A stretch of 64,000 nucleotides of DNA from Pseudomonas rhizophila (GTDB lineage Bacteria > Pseudomonadota > Gammaproteobacteria > Pseudomonadales > Pseudomonadaceae). The translations under genes and the position numbers were made by a program. Shown here piece by piece: positions 54,065-63,962 of the stretch (its first letter is position 1; every line of letters begins with the position of its first letter). The DNA lies in contig NZ_CP024081.1 of the NCBI RefSeq assembly GCF_003033885.1, positions 2,911,462-2,975,461 on the forward strand, given 5' to 3'. The notes beneath the pieces were generated by a model. The model worked only from the letters and a program-made list of their open reading frames with translations. It was not told the origin of the DNA and ran no database searches.

Positions 54065-55477
54065 ATGTCAGTCGCCAATAGTCTTATCGAAGCACAGCCG
54101 GCGCGGGTCAGTTGCGCGCCGACCGAGACGCTCTACCAATTCAACGAGTCGCCGCTGCTGGCCCGCCAGAGCCGGCAGGAGTCCAATGCCCGCAGCTATC
54201 CACGGCGCATTCCCTTGGCCCTCAAGCGCGCCAGGGGTTTGTATGTCGAGGACGTCGAGGGTCGCACTTTCATCGACTGCCTGGCCGGGGCCGGCACCCT
54301 GGCCCTGGGGCATAACCATCCGGTGGTGATCGAGGCGATCCAGCAGGTGCTGAGCGATGAGTTGCCTTTGCATACCCTGGACCTGACCACGCCGGTCAAG
54401 GACCGCTTCGTCCAGGACCTGTTCGGCCTGTTGCCGGCAGACCTTGCCGCCGAGGCGAAGATCCAATTCTGCGGCCCCACCGGCACTGATGCGGTGGAAG
54501 CCGCTCTCAAACTGGTGCGCACGGCCACCGGGCGCAGCACCGTGTTGTCGTTTCAGGGCGGTTATCACGGCATGAGCCAGGGGGCGCTGAGCCTGATGGG
54601 CAGCCTGGGACCGAAGAAACCCTTGGGCGCCTTGCTCGGTAACGGTGTGCAATTCATGCCTTACCCCTACGATTACCGCTGTCCGTTCGGTTTGGGCGGT
54701 GCCTCGGGGGTGAAGGCCAATCTGCATTATCTGGAAAACCTGCTGACCGACCCCGAGGCCGGCGTGCAATTGCCGGCGGCGGTGATCGTCGAGGTGGTGC
54801 AGGGCGAGGGCGGGGTCATACCGGCCGATCTGGATTGGTTGCGCGGGTTGCGGCGCATCACCGAGCAGGCGGGCGTGGCGTTGATTGTCGACGAGATCCA
54901 GAGTGGTTTTGGCCGCACCGGTAAAATGTTCGCGTTCGAACACGCCGGCATCATTCCAGACGTGGTGGTGCTGTCCAAGGCCATCGGCGGCAGTCTGCCG
55001 CTGGCGGTGGTGGTTTATCGCGATTGGCTCGACACCTGGCTGCCGGGAGCCCATGCCGGGACCTTCCGTGGCAATCAAATGGCCATGGCTGCCGGTTCCG
55101 CGGTGATGCGTTATCTGGTGGAACACAACCTGCCGGCCCACGCCAGCGCCATGGGCGATCGCTTGAGCGAACACCTGCACGTCCTGCAGCGGGATTTTGC
55201 GCAACTGGGCGATATCCGTGGACGCGGGCTGATGCTTGGCGTCGAACTGGTTGACCCGGCCGGAATGCCGGATGCCTTGGGCCACCCGCCGGTAGATGCG
55301 CGCTTGGCGCCACGGTTGCAACGTGAATGCCTCAAACGCGGGTTGATCCTGGAGTTGGGTGGCCGGCAGGGCGGCGTGGTGCGTTTCCTGCCGCCGCTGA
55401 CCATCACAGCGACGGAGATCGACCGGGTTGCCGAGATTTTCGGACGCGCCTTGAAGGCTGCCGTTGCCCAAGCCTAA
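54065..55477 (+). CDS. pvdH: L-2,4-diaminobutyrate:2-ketoglutarate 4-aminotransferase PvdH
   Basis: A PLP-dependent class III aminotransferase of 470 residues that makes L-2,4-diaminobutyrate from aspartate semialdehyde and glutamate for the pyoverdine chromophore. It shows FCGPTGTDAVEAALKL, FQGGYHGMSQGALSLMG, the PLP Asp in VDEIQSGFGRTG, and Lys305 in VVLSKAIGGSLPLA. ATG 54065 gives the length I know for PvdH (about 469 residues); the frame back to 53705 overlaps the GNAT gene and is not used. It is transcribed from its own PvdS promoter, probably together with the MbtH-like gene. Confidence 0.95.
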   Translation: MSVANSLIEAQPARVSCAPTETLYQFNESPLLARQSRQESNARSYPRRIPLALKRARGLYVEDVEGRTFIDCLAGAGTLALGHNHPVVIEAIQQVLSDELPLHTLDLTTPVKDRFVQDLFGLLPADLAAEAKIQFCGPTGTDAVEAALKLVRTATGRSTVLSFQGGYHGMSQGALSLMGSLGPKKPLGALLGNGVQFMPYPYDYRCPFGLGGASGVKANLHYLENLLTDPEAGVQLPAAVIVEVVQGEGGVIPADLDWLRGLRRITEQAGVALIVDEIQSGFGRTGKMFAFEHAGIIPDVVVLSKAIGGSLPLAVVVYRDWLDTWLPGAHAGTFRGNQMAMAAGSAVMRYLVEHNLPAHASAMGDRLSEHLHVLQRDFAQLGDIRGRGLMLGVELVDPAGMPDALGHPPVDARLAPRLQRECLKRGLILELGGRQGGVVRFLPPLTITATEIDRVAEIFGRALKAAVAQA

Positions 55478-55561
55478 TTTTCACCCGGCTCCAAACGTTC
55501 CTTTCATACCCTGGCTGCGCATGCGCCGCAGTGAACCTCGAACAAAGATGGAGAGACACCC

Positions 55562-55789
55562 ATGACTTCAGTATTCGACCGCGAGGACATCGTCTTTCAG
55601 GTCGTGGTCAACCACGAAGAACAGTATTCGATCTGGCCTGAGTACAAAGCCATCCCCGAAGGTTGGCGTGCGGTTGGCAAAAGCGGCTTCAAAAAGGACT
55701 GCCTGGCCTACATCGAAGAAGTCTGGACCGACATGCGTCCCTTGAGCCTGCGCAAGAAAATGGATGAGCAGGTGGCGGTAGTCCATTAA
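55562..55789 (+). CDS. MbtH-like protein
   Basis: A 75-residue protein with the full MbtH signature: [19 protein letters not shown] and the later [13 protein letters not shown]. MbtH proteins bind adenylation domains of peptide synthetases and aid their folding and activity, here probably PvdL and the other pyoverdine synthetases. It has GGAGA eight bases before ATG and follows pvdH by 84 bases, as PA2412 follows pvdH in P. aeruginosa. Confidence 0.96.
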   Translation: MTSVFDREDIVFQVVVNHEEQYSIWPEYKAIPEGWRAVGKSGFKKDCLAYIEEVWTDMRPLSLRKKMDEQVAVVH

Positions 55790-55818
55790 TGCAGAGCATG
55801 TAAGGACGCCTCAACCCC

Positions 55819-55907
55819 TGTGGGAGCGAGCCTGCTCGCGATAGCGGTGGATCAGCGACATTAATGTTGGCTGGCACTCCGCTATCGCGAGCAGGCTCGC
55901 TCCCACA
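55819..55907. repeat. REP doublet between mbtH-like gene and ppsR
   Basis: Copies at 55819-55842 (TGTGGGAGCGAGC-first) and 55884-55907 (ATCGCGAGCAGG-first). The order of the two units is the reverse of the doublets near pvdL. It fills the convergent gap. Confidence 0.9.
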
Positions 55908-55927
55908 GGGTTTTGTGTTGTTGCGGG

Positions 55928-56746
55928 TTACTTGAACCGCCGCTCCACCCCTTTCTCCACCAGGATCTTCGCCGAAATCTCTTCCACGGAAAAATGCGTG
56001 GAGTTGATGTGGGGAATGTTCTCCCGCCGGAACAGGTTTTCTACCTCGCGCACTTCGAATTCGCACTGGGCGTAGCTCGAATAGCGGCTGTTGGGCTTGC
56101 GCTCGTTGCGGATCGCGGTGAGGCGATCCGGATCGATGGTCAGGCCGAACAGCTTGTGCTGGTGGGCGCGCAGGGCGCTGGGCAGTTGCAGGCGCTCCAT
56201 GTCGTCCTCGGTCAGCGGATAGTTGGCCGCGCGGATACCAAATTGCATCGCCATGTACAGGCACGTCGGCGTCTTACCACAGCGCGACACACCCACTAGG
56301 ATCAAATCGGCCTTGTCGTAATAATGCGTACGGGCGCCATCATCGTTGTCCAGGGCGAAGTTGACCGCCTCGATGCGCTCCATGTAGTTGGAGTTATGAC
56401 CAATGGAATGGGACTTGCCGACCGAGTAGGAGGAATGCTCGCTCAGCTCCTGCTCCAGAGGCGCCAGGAAGGTGGAAAAAATGTCGATCATGAAACCATT
56501 GGACGTTGCGAGAATCTCACGGATGTCCTGATTGACGATGGTATCGAAGATAATCGGGCGGAAACCGTCGGTTTCGGCGGCTTTATTGATTTGCTGTACC
56601 ATGGCCCGCGCCTTGTCGACACTGTCGATGTACGGACGTATGAATTTGGCGAAGGTAATGTTTTCGAATTGCGCCAACAGGCTTTGGCCCAGTGTTTCGG
56701 CTGTAATGCCGGTGCCGTCGGAGATAAAGAAAGCAGATCGTTTCAT
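55928..56746 (-). CDS. ppsR: PEP synthetase regulatory protein (bifunctional kinase/pyrophosphorylase)
   Basis: A DUF299 protein of 272 residues that inactivates PEP synthetase by ADP-dependent phosphorylation of a threonine and reactivates it by phosphorolysis. The P-loop GVSRCGKT is at residues 152-159. Other conserved parts are [16 protein letters not shown] at the start and [16 protein letters not shown]. It is divergent from ppsA across 179 bases, the standard arrangement. Two flanking REP units lie behind it. Confidence 0.95.
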   Translation of the reverse strand: MKRSAFFISDGTGITAETLGQSLLAQFENITFAKFIRPYIDSVDKARAMVQQINKAAETDGFRPIIFDTIVNQDIREILATSNGFMIDIFSTFLAPLEQELSEHSSYSVGKSHSIGHNSNYMERIEAVNFALDNDDGARTHYYDKADLILVGVSRCGKTPTCLYMAMQFGIRAANYPLTEDDMERLQLPSALRAHQHKLFGLTIDPDRLTAIRNERKPNSRYSSYAQCEFEVREVENLFRRENIPHINSTHFSVEEISAKILVEKGVERRFK

Positions 56747-56925
56747 TTGCGCCTTGGGCCCTAGTGAGCTAGTGACGATTCTTGGATATGATAGGCGCGA
56801 TTTGCCGGCCGCCAGTGGCCCGCATTCTCACTTATTTTCCAGGTCCAGGCCATATCGCCGGTATTAGCTCCCCTGGAGCCACCGGTGCCTTGAGCTTTTC
56901 CAACACAGTTAGTGGAGAGATCACC

Positions 56926-59301
56926 TTGGTAGAGTACGTAGTTTCCCTCGATAAGCTCGGCGTCCATGATGTAGAGCATGTGGGGGGCAAGAACGCATCC
57001 CTGGGCGAGATGATCAGTAACCTCGCCGGTGCCGGCGTATCGGTGCCAGGTGGCTTCGCCACGACGGCTCAGGCTTATCGTGACTTTCTGGAACTGAGCG
57101 GCCTGAACAAACAGATCCACGACGCGCTCGATGCCCTGGACGTCGATGACGTCAACGCCTTGGCCAAGACCGGCGCCCAGATCCGCCAATGGATCATGGA
57201 AGCCGAGTTTCCCGAGAAGCTGAACGCCGAAATTCGCACCGCCTTCGCCAAACTGTCCGAAGGCAATCCCGACGTTGCCGTCGCCGTGCGCTCCTCGGCC
57301 ACCGCCGAAGACCTGCCGGATGCCTCCTTCGCCGGCCAGCAGGAAACCTTCCTGAATATCCGTGGCGTGGAAAACGTCATCCGTGCCGCCAAGGAAGTCT
57401 TCGCTTCCCTTTTCAATGACCGTGCCATTTCCTACCGTGTGCATCAGGGCTTCGACCACAAACTGGTCGCCCTGTCTGCCGGTGTGCAGCGCATGGTCCG
57501 CTCCGAAACCGGCACCGCCGGGGTAATGTTCACCCTCGACACCGAGTCGGGTTTCCGTGACGTGGTGTTCATCACTGGCGCCTACGGCCTGGGTGAAACC
57601 GTCGTACAAGGCGCGGTGAACCCGGATGAGTTCTATGTCCATAAAGGCACACTGGAAGCCGGTCGTCCGGCCATCCTGCGCCGTAACCTGGGCAGCAAGG
57701 CCATCAAAATGATTTACGGCGACGAAGCCAAAGCCGGTCGTTCGGTCAAGACCGTCGACGTGGACAAGGCCGAGCGCGCGCGCTTCTGCCTGAGCGACGC
57801 CGAAGTCAGCGAGCTGGCCAAGCAGGCGATGATCATCGAGAAGCACTACAAGTGCCCGATGGACATCGAATGGGCCAAGGACGGTGACGACGGCAAGCTG
57901 TATATCGTGCAGGCCCGTCCGGAAACCGTGAAGAGCCGTACCCAGGCCAATGTCATGGAGCGCTATCTGCTCAAGGAAACCGGCACCGTGCTGGTGGAAG
58001 GCCGTGCCATCGGCCAGCGCATCGGCGCCGGCAAGGTGCGGATCATCAAGGACGTCTCGGAGATGGATAAGGTCCAGGCCGGCGATGTGCTGGTTTCCGA
58101 CATGACCGACCCGGATTGGGAACCGGTGATGAAGCGCGCCAGCGCCATCGTCACCAACCGCGGCGGACGTACCTGCCACGCGGCGATCATCGCCCGTGAA
58201 CTGGGCATTCCGGCTGTGGTCGGTTGCGGCAACGCCACTCAGTTGCTCAAGGACGGCCAGGGCGTCACCGTGTCCTGCGCCGAAGGCGATACCGGCTATA
58301 TCTTCGAAGGCGAACTGGGCTTCGACATCAAGAAGAACTCCGTGGACGCCATGCCGGACCTGCCGTTCAAGATCATGATGAACGTCGGCAACCCGGATCG
58401 CGCCTTCGACTTCGCGCAACTGCCGAACGCGGGTGTGGGCCTGGCCCGCCTGGAATTCATCATCAACCGCATGATTGGCGTGCACCCCAAGGCGTTGCTG
58501 AACTACGACGGCTTGCCGCCGGAGATCAAGGACAGCGTCGACAAGCGCATTGCCGGTTACAACGATCCGGTCGGTTTCTACGTCGAGAAACTGGTGGAGG
58601 GCATCAGCACCCTGGCGGCTGCGTTCTGGCCGAAAAAGGTCATCGTGCGCCTGTCGGACTTCAAGTCCAACGAATACGCCAACCTGATTGGCGGCAAGCT
58701 CTACGAGCCGGAAGAAGAAAACCCGATGCTGGGTTTCCGAGGCGCTTCGCGTTACATCAGCGAATCGTTCCGTGACTGCTTCGAACTCGAGTGCCGCGCC
58801 CTCAAGCGTGTGCGCAACGAGATGGGCCTGACCAACGTCGAGATCATGGTGCCGTTCGTGCGCACCCTGGGCGAAGCGAGCCAGGTTGTCGACCTGTTGG
58901 CGGAAAACGGCCTGGCCCGTGGTGATAACGGCCTGCGCGTGATCATGATGTGCGAGCTGCCGTCCAACGCGATCCTCGCTGAAGAATTCCTTGAATTCTT
59001 CGACGGTTTCTCCATCGGCTCCAACGACCTGACCCAGCTGACCCTGGGCCTGGACCGTGACTCCGGCATCATCGCGCACCTGTTCGACGAGCGGAACCCG
59101 GCGGTCAAGAAGCTGCTGGCCAATGCCATTGCCGCCTGCAACAAGGCCGGCAAGTACATCGGCATCTGCGGTCAGGGCCCTTCGGACCACCCGGACCTGG
59201 CTAAGTGGCTGATGGAGCAGGGCATCGAAAGCGTTTCGTTGAACCCCGACTCCGTGCTGGAGACCTGGTTCTTCCTGGCTGAAGGTCAGGCTGCGGTCTG
59301 A
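56926..59301 (+). CDS. ppsA: phosphoenolpyruvate synthetase
   Basis: PpsA makes phosphoenolpyruvate, AMP and phosphate from pyruvate, ATP and water for gluconeogenesis. The 791 residues contain the ATP-binding domain ([30 protein letters not shown]), the phosphohistidine domain ([17 protein letters not shown], His418; the threonine two residues earlier is where PpsR acts in the family), and the C-terminal PEP-binding barrel ([12 protein letters not shown]). I use TTG at 56926: GGAG stands eight bases before, and the product then begins (M)[11 protein letters not shown] at the usual length. Confidence 0.96.
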   Translation: MVEYVVSLDKLGVHDVEHVGGKNASLGEMISNLAGAGVSVPGGFATTAQAYRDFLELSGLNKQIHDALDALDVDDVNALAKTGAQIRQWIMEAEFPEKLNAEIRTAFAKLSEGNPDVAVAVRSSATAEDLPDASFAGQQETFLNIRGVENVIRAAKEVFASLFNDRAISYRVHQGFDHKLVALSAGVQRMVRSETGTAGVMFTLDTESGFRDVVFITGAYGLGETVVQGAVNPDEFYVHKGTLEAGRPAILRRNLGSKAIKMIYGDEAKAGRSVKTVDVDKAERARFCLSDAEVSELAKQAMIIEKHYKCPMDIEWAKDGDDGKLYIVQARPETVKSRTQANVMERYLLKETGTVLVEGRAIGQRIGAGKVRIIKDVSEMDKVQAGDVLVSDMTDPDWEPVMKRASAIVTNRGGRTCHAAIIARELGIPAVVGCGNATQLLKDGQGVTVSCAEGDTGYIFEGELGFDIKKNSVDAMPDLPFKIMMNVGNPDRAFDFAQLPNAGVGLARLEFIINRMIGVHPKALLNYDGLPPEIKDSVDKRIAGYNDPVGFYVEKLVEGISTLAAAFWPKKVIVRLSDFKSNEYANLIGGKLYEPEEENPMLGFRGASRYISESFRDCFELECRALKRVRNEMGLTNVEIMVPFVRTLGEASQVVDLLAENGLARGDNGLRVIMMCELPSNAILAEEFLEFFDGFSIGSNDLTQLTLGLDRDSGIIAHLFDERNPAVKKLLANAIAACNKAGKYIGICGQGPSDHPDLAKWLMEQGIESVSLNPDSVLETWFFLAEGQAAV

Positions 59302-59350
59302 TCGAGTGAAGGGGCCTCACCGGCTGATGTCAGTCGGTGAGCGCAGCCCT

Positions 59351-59438
59351 TGTGGGAGCGAGCCTGCTCGCGATGGCGGAGTGTCAGTCAACGTTGATTT
59401 GCTGATCCACCGCCATCGCGAGCAGGCTCGCTCCCACA
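59351..59438. repeat. REP doublet after ppsA
   Basis: Copies at 59351-59374 (TGTGGGAGCGAGC-first) and 59415-59438 (ATCGCGAGCAGG-first), 40 bases apart. They lie between ppsA and the following hydrolase gene, both on the plus strand. Unit order equals the doublet at 55819 and not those around pvdL. Confidence 0.9.
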
Positions 59439-59514
59439 GGTTGCGCGGCAGCCCCTTTTGATTGAAGTAGGGCGGGCTCCAGGCGGATGCCGCCCTTTTT
59501 TGTGCAAGAGCATT

Positions 59515-60504
59515 ATGCAAAGCAGCAGCAACCTTTTTCCTGTCGCCCTGATCAGCGCCGAGCGGCGTGGTGATCTGAGCGAAGACGTCTATCGTCTGAA
59601 GCCCGGCAACAGCCCGGACTACAGCGTTGAACTGGCCGTCACCCGACTGGGCATGGCCGACGGCAGCGAGGTTCGCGGCGTTCCCGTGATCCTGCTGCAC
59701 GGCAGTTTTTCCAACCGGCGCTTCTGGTATTCGCCTAAGGGCCTGGGACTGGGGGCCTATCTTGCGCGGCTGGGCTTTGACGTGTGGATTCCCGAAATGC
59801 GCGGTCATGGCCTGTCCCAGCGCAATCACGATTACCGCAAGAACCGCGTGGCCGATTACGCTCGTTACGACCTGCCGGCCATCGGCGCCTTTGTGCGTGA
59901 GCAGAGCGGGCAGGTGCCGCACTGGATCGGCCATTCTTTGGGCGGCATCACCCTGGCGGCGGCCTTGGGCGGTCACTATCTGGGCGAGCCGGCGGTGGCT
60001 TCGGCGGCGTTTTTTGGCACCCAGGTCAGCCGCACTTATTGGCCGCTGAAGATCCCGCCGGTGGAATGGAGCGGACGTTTCATTCTCAAGCGTTTTGCCC
60101 AGTTGTCCGGTTCGCGGCTCAAGCGCGGCCCGGAGGACGAGCCCATCGGCCTGGCGCTGGAGAGCATGCGCTGGTATGGCCTGTTCGGGCGTTTTGGTGA
60201 TGCGCAGAAGAACTGGTGGGCGGGGCTGGCCGATGTGCAGGTGCCGATACTGGCGGTGAGCGCGGCCGGCGACCAGCAGGATCCGACCTGGGCTTGCCGC
60301 AAACTCTTCGAGCAGGTCGGCTCTGCGCACAAGCAGTTTGTCTGCCTGGGCCGGGAGCAGGGCTTTACCGACGATTTCGGCCATGTCGAGATGCTGGTCA
60401 GCAAAGCGGCCCATGCTGAGGTCTGGCCGCTGGTGGCGCGTTGGCTGGCAGATCAGCATGCACCGCTACTGGCGGATCCATCCAGGCTGGCCGAAGCGGT
60501 TTGA
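59515..60504 (+). CDS. alpha/beta-hydrolase (esterase/lipase-like)
   Basis: A 329-residue alpha/beta-fold hydrolase with the oxyanion motif VILLHGSFSNRRFW, the nucleophile elbow GHSLGG (Ser141) and the late His in FTDDFGHVEMLV. It lacks a signal peptide. Its place between ppsA and rraA matches P. aeruginosa PA1771, a probable esterase. ATG at 59515 (MQSSSNLFP) is preferred over the frame start at 59458, which overlaps the REP-flanking DNA. Substrate unknown. Confidence 0.88.
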   Translation: MQSSSNLFPVALISAERRGDLSEDVYRLKPGNSPDYSVELAVTRLGMADGSEVRGVPVILLHGSFSNRRFWYSPKGLGLGAYLARLGFDVWIPEMRGHGLSQRNHDYRKNRVADYARYDLPAIGAFVREQSGQVPHWIGHSLGGITLAAALGGHYLGEPAVASAAFFGTQVSRTYWPLKIPPVEWSGRFILKRFAQLSGSRLKRGPEDEPIGLALESMRWYGLFGRFGDAQKNWWAGLADVQVPILAVSAAGDQQDPTWACRKLFEQVGSAHKQFVCLGREQGFTDDFGHVEMLVSKAAHAEVWPLVARWLADQHAPLLADPSRLAEAV

Positions 60505-60631
60505 AGCGAAGGCTCTGACAAGGGCATTTCGCTCTTGTCGGCTTGCGGCTAAGATATGACGCGATACGCGGTTCCGGTCACAAACGGTTGCTCACTCAGC
60601 CTGACGTTCCAGCCTTTACAGGAGTTGTTCA

Positions 60632-61123
60632 ATGAACCATTACCTCACGCCCGACCTGTGCGACGCCTACCCGGAGTTGGTGCAAGTGTTGGAGCCGATG
60701 TTCAGCAATTTCGGTGGCCGCGATTCCTTCGGCGGCGAAATCGTGACCATCAAGTGCTTCGAGGACAACTCCCTGGTCAAGGAGCAGGTGGAACTCAAGG
60801 GCAACGGCAAAGTGTTGGTGGTCGATGGCGGCGGCTCACTGCGCCGGGCATTGCTGGGTGACATGCTGGCCGAAAAAGCCGCGAAAAACGGCTGGGAAGG
60901 GCTGGTGATTTACGGTTGCATCCGCGACGTCGACGTCATCGCCCAGACAGACCTTGGTGTCCAGGCCCTGGCCAGCCATCCGATGAAAACCGACAAGCGT
61001 GGCATCGGCGATCTCAATGTCGCGGTGACCTTTGCCGGCGTGACGTTTCGTCCAGGCGAGTATGTCTATGCGGACAACAACGGCGTGATTGTGTCGCCCA
61101 GCCCGCTGAAAATGCCTGAATGA
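60632..61123 (+). CDS. rraA: ribonuclease E inhibitor/regulator RraA family protein
   Basis: A 163-residue protein of the RraA/MenG fold. It begins [18 protein letters not shown] and carries the conserved [33 protein letters not shown] and GCIRDVDVI. Family members bind RNase E and reduce its activity; others are metal-dependent 4-hydroxy-4-methyl-2-oxoglutarate aldolases, and the Gly-Asp-Arg parts of that site are also visible here (GDMLA, IRDVD). Either role is possible. AGGAG precedes the ATG. Confidence 0.93.
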   Translation: MNHYLTPDLCDAYPELVQVLEPMFSNFGGRDSFGGEIVTIKCFEDNSLVKEQVELKGNGKVLVVDGGGSLRRALLGDMLAEKAAKNGWEGLVIYGCIRDVDVIAQTDLGVQALASHPMKTDKRGIGDLNVAVTFAGVTFRPGEYVYADNNGVIVSPSPLKMPE

Positions 61124-61148
61124 AGCGTCAAAGCCATAAGGGATGAGG

Positions 61149-62144
61149 ATGTTCGAGGAAGAAAACGCGCAATGGGGGCTGGTGCATGCCCTGGTGCTGG
61201 ACGGTAATGGTGGCGCGCGTTCGATAGCCCGGACAGAACTCGACGATTTGCAGTTACAGGCCCACGAAAGCTTGTGGCTGCACTGGGATCGCAGTCATCC
61301 GCAAACCCACACCTGGCTGCGCAAGTCCAGTGGCCTGAGCGAATTCAACTGCGACCTGCTGCTGGAGGAGAACACCCGGCCGCGCCTGTTGCCGCTGCCC
61401 AACGCCGAACTGCTGCTGTTTCTGCGCGGCGTCAACCTCAATCCGGGCGCAGAACCGGAGGACATGGTGTCGGTGCGGATCTTCGCGTCCCCCCAGCGAG
61501 TGATCTCCCTGCGCCTGCGTCCGTTGCGCGCCACCGATGAACTGTTGACGCAACTGGCCGAGGGCGAGGGGCCAAGGACTGCGTCGGAACTCATCCTTTA
61601 TATGGCGCAGTACCTGACCAACAAGGTGCAGGATCTGGTCACCCAGCTCTCGGAAATCGTCGATAGCGAAGAAGAAAAGATTGATACCGACGAACGGTAT
61701 ACCCCCGAGCATGATGCCATTTTGCACATTCGCAGAAGGGCGGCCGGGCTGAAGCGGTTCCTGGCCCCCCAGCGGGATATTTTCGGCCAGATGACACGGC
61801 TCAAACTGCCGTGGTTTGTCGAGGATGATGGCGATTACTGGAATGAATTGAACAACAGCCTGACCCGCTACCTCGAAGAGCTGGAATTGACCCGAGAGCG
61901 CGTGGGGCTTGTGCTGGAGGCCGAGGACCGGCGTCTGTCGGTGCGTATGAATCGCACCATGTACCGCTTCGGCATCATCACCGGGATTTTTCTGCCGATG
62001 AGTTTTCTCACCGGTCTTTTGGGCATCAACGTCGGCGGTATTCCGTTCTCCGAAAGCCCTTATGGCTTCCTGGTTGCATGCCTGTTGATGGTCGGCGTGG
62101 CCCTCGGTCAGTGGTGGCTGTTCCGCCGTTTGCGCTGGGTTTGA
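61149..62144 (+). CDS. cmaX: CorA/ZntB-family metal transporter CmaX
   Basis: A 331-residue inner-membrane transporter with a large cytoplasmic N-terminal domain and two C-terminal helices. The pore motif GINVGGIPFSESPYG at the end of the first helix (GIFLPMSFLTGLLGIN) is ZntB-like (GxN), not the CorA GMN followed by MPE. ZntB relatives move Zn2+. The gene begins the cmaX-crfX-cmpX-sigX cluster known from P. aeruginosa and P. fluorescens. ATG at 61149 (MFEEENAQ) is six bases after AAGGG; the ATG at 61143 is the other choice. Confidence 0.92.
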   Translation: MFEEENAQWGLVHALVLDGNGGARSIARTELDDLQLQAHESLWLHWDRSHPQTHTWLRKSSGLSEFNCDLLLEENTRPRLLPLPNAELLLFLRGVNLNPGAEPEDMVSVRIFASPQRVISLRLRPLRATDELLTQLAEGEGPRTASELILYMAQYLTNKVQDLVTQLSEIVDSEEEKIDTDERYTPEHDAILHIRRRAAGLKRFLAPQRDIFGQMTRLKLPWFVEDDGDYWNELNNSLTRYLEELELTRERVGLVLEAEDRRLSVRMNRTMYRFGIITGIFLPMSFLTGLLGINVGGIPFSESPYGFLVACLLMVGVALGQWWLFRRLRWV

Positions 62145-62207
62145 CGGGGCGCCATGTGACCTGCCGAAATTTGATCGCGTCTTTCACAGACATCACGAGA
62201 GGTGCGT

Positions 62208-62453
62208 ATGCACGATCCGTTTGAACAGTCTTTGCGCGACATGCTCAAGGCTTCGCCGTCCAGCCGGGACGACGATGCATGCCTGGGACGTGTACTGAAA
62301 ACCGCCAACCGCCAGGTTGGCGCCGGCGATCTGTTCAGCCTGCTGGGCCGCTGGTTGCCCGCGCTGATGATCGCCCTGAATAACGGGTCGGCCCACGTTT
62401 CGCCGGTTTCCCGTCGTAAACCTGTTACTCGCACCGCTGATAAGGCTGATTGA
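62208..62453 (+). CDS. crfX: CrfX small protein
   Basis: An 81-residue protein, MHDPFEQSLRDMLKASPSSRDDD..., with a possible hydrophobic stretch (LFSLLGRWLPALMIAL) and a basic tail. No known domain. I assign it by position between cmaX and cmpX. The ATG at 62208 is used; a GTG at 62202 is also in frame. Its stop lies two bases before the cmpX ATG. Function is not established in the family. Confidence 0.88.
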   Translation: MHDPFEQSLRDMLKASPSSRDDDACLGRVLKTANRQVGAGDLFSLLGRWLPALMIALNNGSAHVSPVSRRKPVTRTADKAD

Positions 62454-62455
62454 AT

Positions 62456-63280
62456 ATGGAACTTGATCTCTGGACCCAGAGCCTCGTCACGGCAATGACC
62501 GCGTTGTGGACCAAGGTGGCTAATTTCATCCCCAACCTCTTCGGCGCCCTGGTGGTGCTGTTGTTGGGGTTCGTGGTGGCCAAGCTGCTGGACACCCTGC
62601 TTTCAAAACTGCTCGCCAAATTGGGGCTCGACCGCCTGATGGGCGGCACCGGCCTGACCAAGCTGCTGTCGCGCGGTGGCATTCAGGTTCCGATCTCGAC
62701 CTTGGTCGGCAAGATCGTCTACTGGTTCGTTCTGCTGATTTTCCTGGTTTCTGCCGCTGAATCCCTGGGCCTTGAGCGAGTTTCAGCTACGCTCGATATG
62801 CTAGCGCTGTATTTGCCGAAGGTTTTCGGTGCCGCGCTGGTATTGCTGGTGGGCGTTCTGCTGGCGCAATTGGCCAACGGGCTGGTGCGCGGCGCGGCCG
62901 AAGGTGTCGGGCTTGACTACGCCCAGGGCTTGGGGCGAATTGCCCAGGGCCTGGTGATCATCATCAGTATTTCGGTCGCGATCAGCCAGTTGGAGGTCAA
63001 GACTGACCTGCTCAACCATGTGATCGTCATCGTATTGATTACCGTTGGTCTGGCGGTTGCGCTGGCAATGGGGTTGGGAAGCCGGGAAATCGCCGGCCAG
63101 ATTCTTGCGGGAATCTATGTGCGTGAATTGTATGAGGTTGGGCAACAAGTGCGTGTTGGCGAGGTCGAAGGCCAGATCGAAGAGATCGGCACGGTGAAGA
63201 CCACATTGCTGACCGAGGAGGGTGAATTGGTATCGCTCTCCAATCGGATCCTACTGGAACAGCATGTGAGTAGCCGCTAA
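62456..63280 (+). CDS. cmpX: CmpX, mechanosensitive-channel-like membrane protein
   Basis: A 274-residue inner-membrane protein with about five hydrophobic helices, beginning at about residues 18-42 (NLFGALVVLLLGFVVAKLLD). After the last helix a short MscS-like beta part follows (VRVGEVEGQIEEIGTVKTTLL and ELVSLSNRILL). Internal near-repeats in the membrane part suit the conserved TM-helix family. CmpX is linked to envelope stress and SigX in Pseudomonas. ATG 62456 is used, though TTG at 62450 is in frame and overlaps the crfX stop. Confidence 0.9.
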   Translation: MELDLWTQSLVTAMTALWTKVANFIPNLFGALVVLLLGFVVAKLLDTLLSKLLAKLGLDRLMGGTGLTKLLSRGGIQVPISTLVGKIVYWFVLLIFLVSAAESLGLERVSATLDMLALYLPKVFGAALVLLVGVLLAQLANGLVRGAAEGVGLDYAQGLGRIAQGLVIIISISVAISQLEVKTDLLNHVIVIVLITVGLAVALAMGLGSREIAGQILAGIYVRELYEVGQQVRVGEVEGQIEEIGTVKTTLLTEEGELVSLSNRILLEQHVSSR

Positions 63281-63371
63281 CCCGGCAAACCCTGCTAATG
63301 TATGCCGCCGCAAAATGCCCGTTAACGCAGGCTGCGGCGCACATTGACCTAGACTGTCGGCCCGACTTGTT

Positions 63372-63962
63372 TTGAACAAACCCCAATCGCTATCCACGCG
63401 CTACGACCCCCGTGATCTCTCCGATGAGGAGTTGGTCGCGCGCGCGCATACGGAACTTTTCCACGTAACGCGTGCTTACGAAGAATTGATGCGCCGTTAC
63501 CAGAGAACATTATTTAACGTTTGTGCGCGTTATCTGGGGAACGATCGTGATGCTGACGATGTCTGTCAGGAGGTGATGTTGAAGGTGCTGTATGGCCTGA
63601 AGAACTTCGAGGGGAAATCGAAGTTCAAGACATGGCTCTATAGCATCACGTACAACGAATGCATCACGCAGTACCGCAAGGAACGGCGAAAGCGTCGCTT
63701 GATGGATGCTTTGAGCCTGGATCCTCTGGAGGAAGCGTCTGAAGAAAAGGCGCCCAAACCAGAGGAAAAGGGTGGGCTGGATCGCTGGCTTGTCCATGTG
63801 AACCCGATCGACCGGGAAATTCTGGTGCTACGATTTGTCGCAGAGCTGGAATTCCAAGAGATCGCAGACATAATGCACATGGGGTTGAGCGCGACAAAAA
63901 TGCGTTACAAGCGCGCTCTTGATAAATTGCGTGAGAAATTTGCGGGTATTGCTGAAACTTAG
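63372..63962 (+). CDS. sigX: ECF sigma factor SigX
   Basis: A 196-residue ECF sigma factor governing envelope, fatty-acid and oprF expression in Pseudomonas. Region 2 reads YLGNDRDADDVCQEVMLKVL, ending SITYNECITQYRKERRKRR; region 4 reads IDREILVLRFVAELEFQEIADIMHMGLSATKMRYKRAL. No anti-sigma gene is adjacent, as in other pseudomonads. It begins at TTG (63372, (M)NKPQSLSTRYDPRDLSD), and no ATG lies near. The gene oprF is expected just beyond the right edge; the last 38 bases are noncoding. Confidence 0.95.
   Translation: MNKPQSLSTRYDPRDLSDEELVARAHTELFHVTRAYEELMRRYQRTLFNVCARYLGNDRDADDVCQEVMLKVLYGLKNFEGKSKFKTWLYSITYNECITQYRKERRKRRLMDALSLDPLEEASEEKAPKPEEKGGLDRWLVHVNPIDREILVLRFVAELEFQEIADIMHMGLSATKMRYKRALDKLREKFAGIAET

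Noticed and set aside
56761..59190. 809-codon minus-strand frame opposite ppsA
   Set aside because: Mirror frame of a clear PEP synthetase. Its composition (His, Gln, Val rich) is typical of antisense frames.
59310..59340. Possible terminator right after ppsA (CTCACCG...CGGTGAG)
   Set aside because: The 7-bp stem has a 12-base loop and no T-run, so I do not call it a terminator.
32706..59438. Regular repeats as a CRISPR array
   Set aside because: Units are dispersed over tens of kilobases, inverted in pairs and lie between genes; there are no regular spacers or cas genes.
62154..62182. Possible ECF promoter (TGTGACC...CGCGTC) before crfX
   Set aside because: I could not match it to a SigX or AlgU consensus with confidence.
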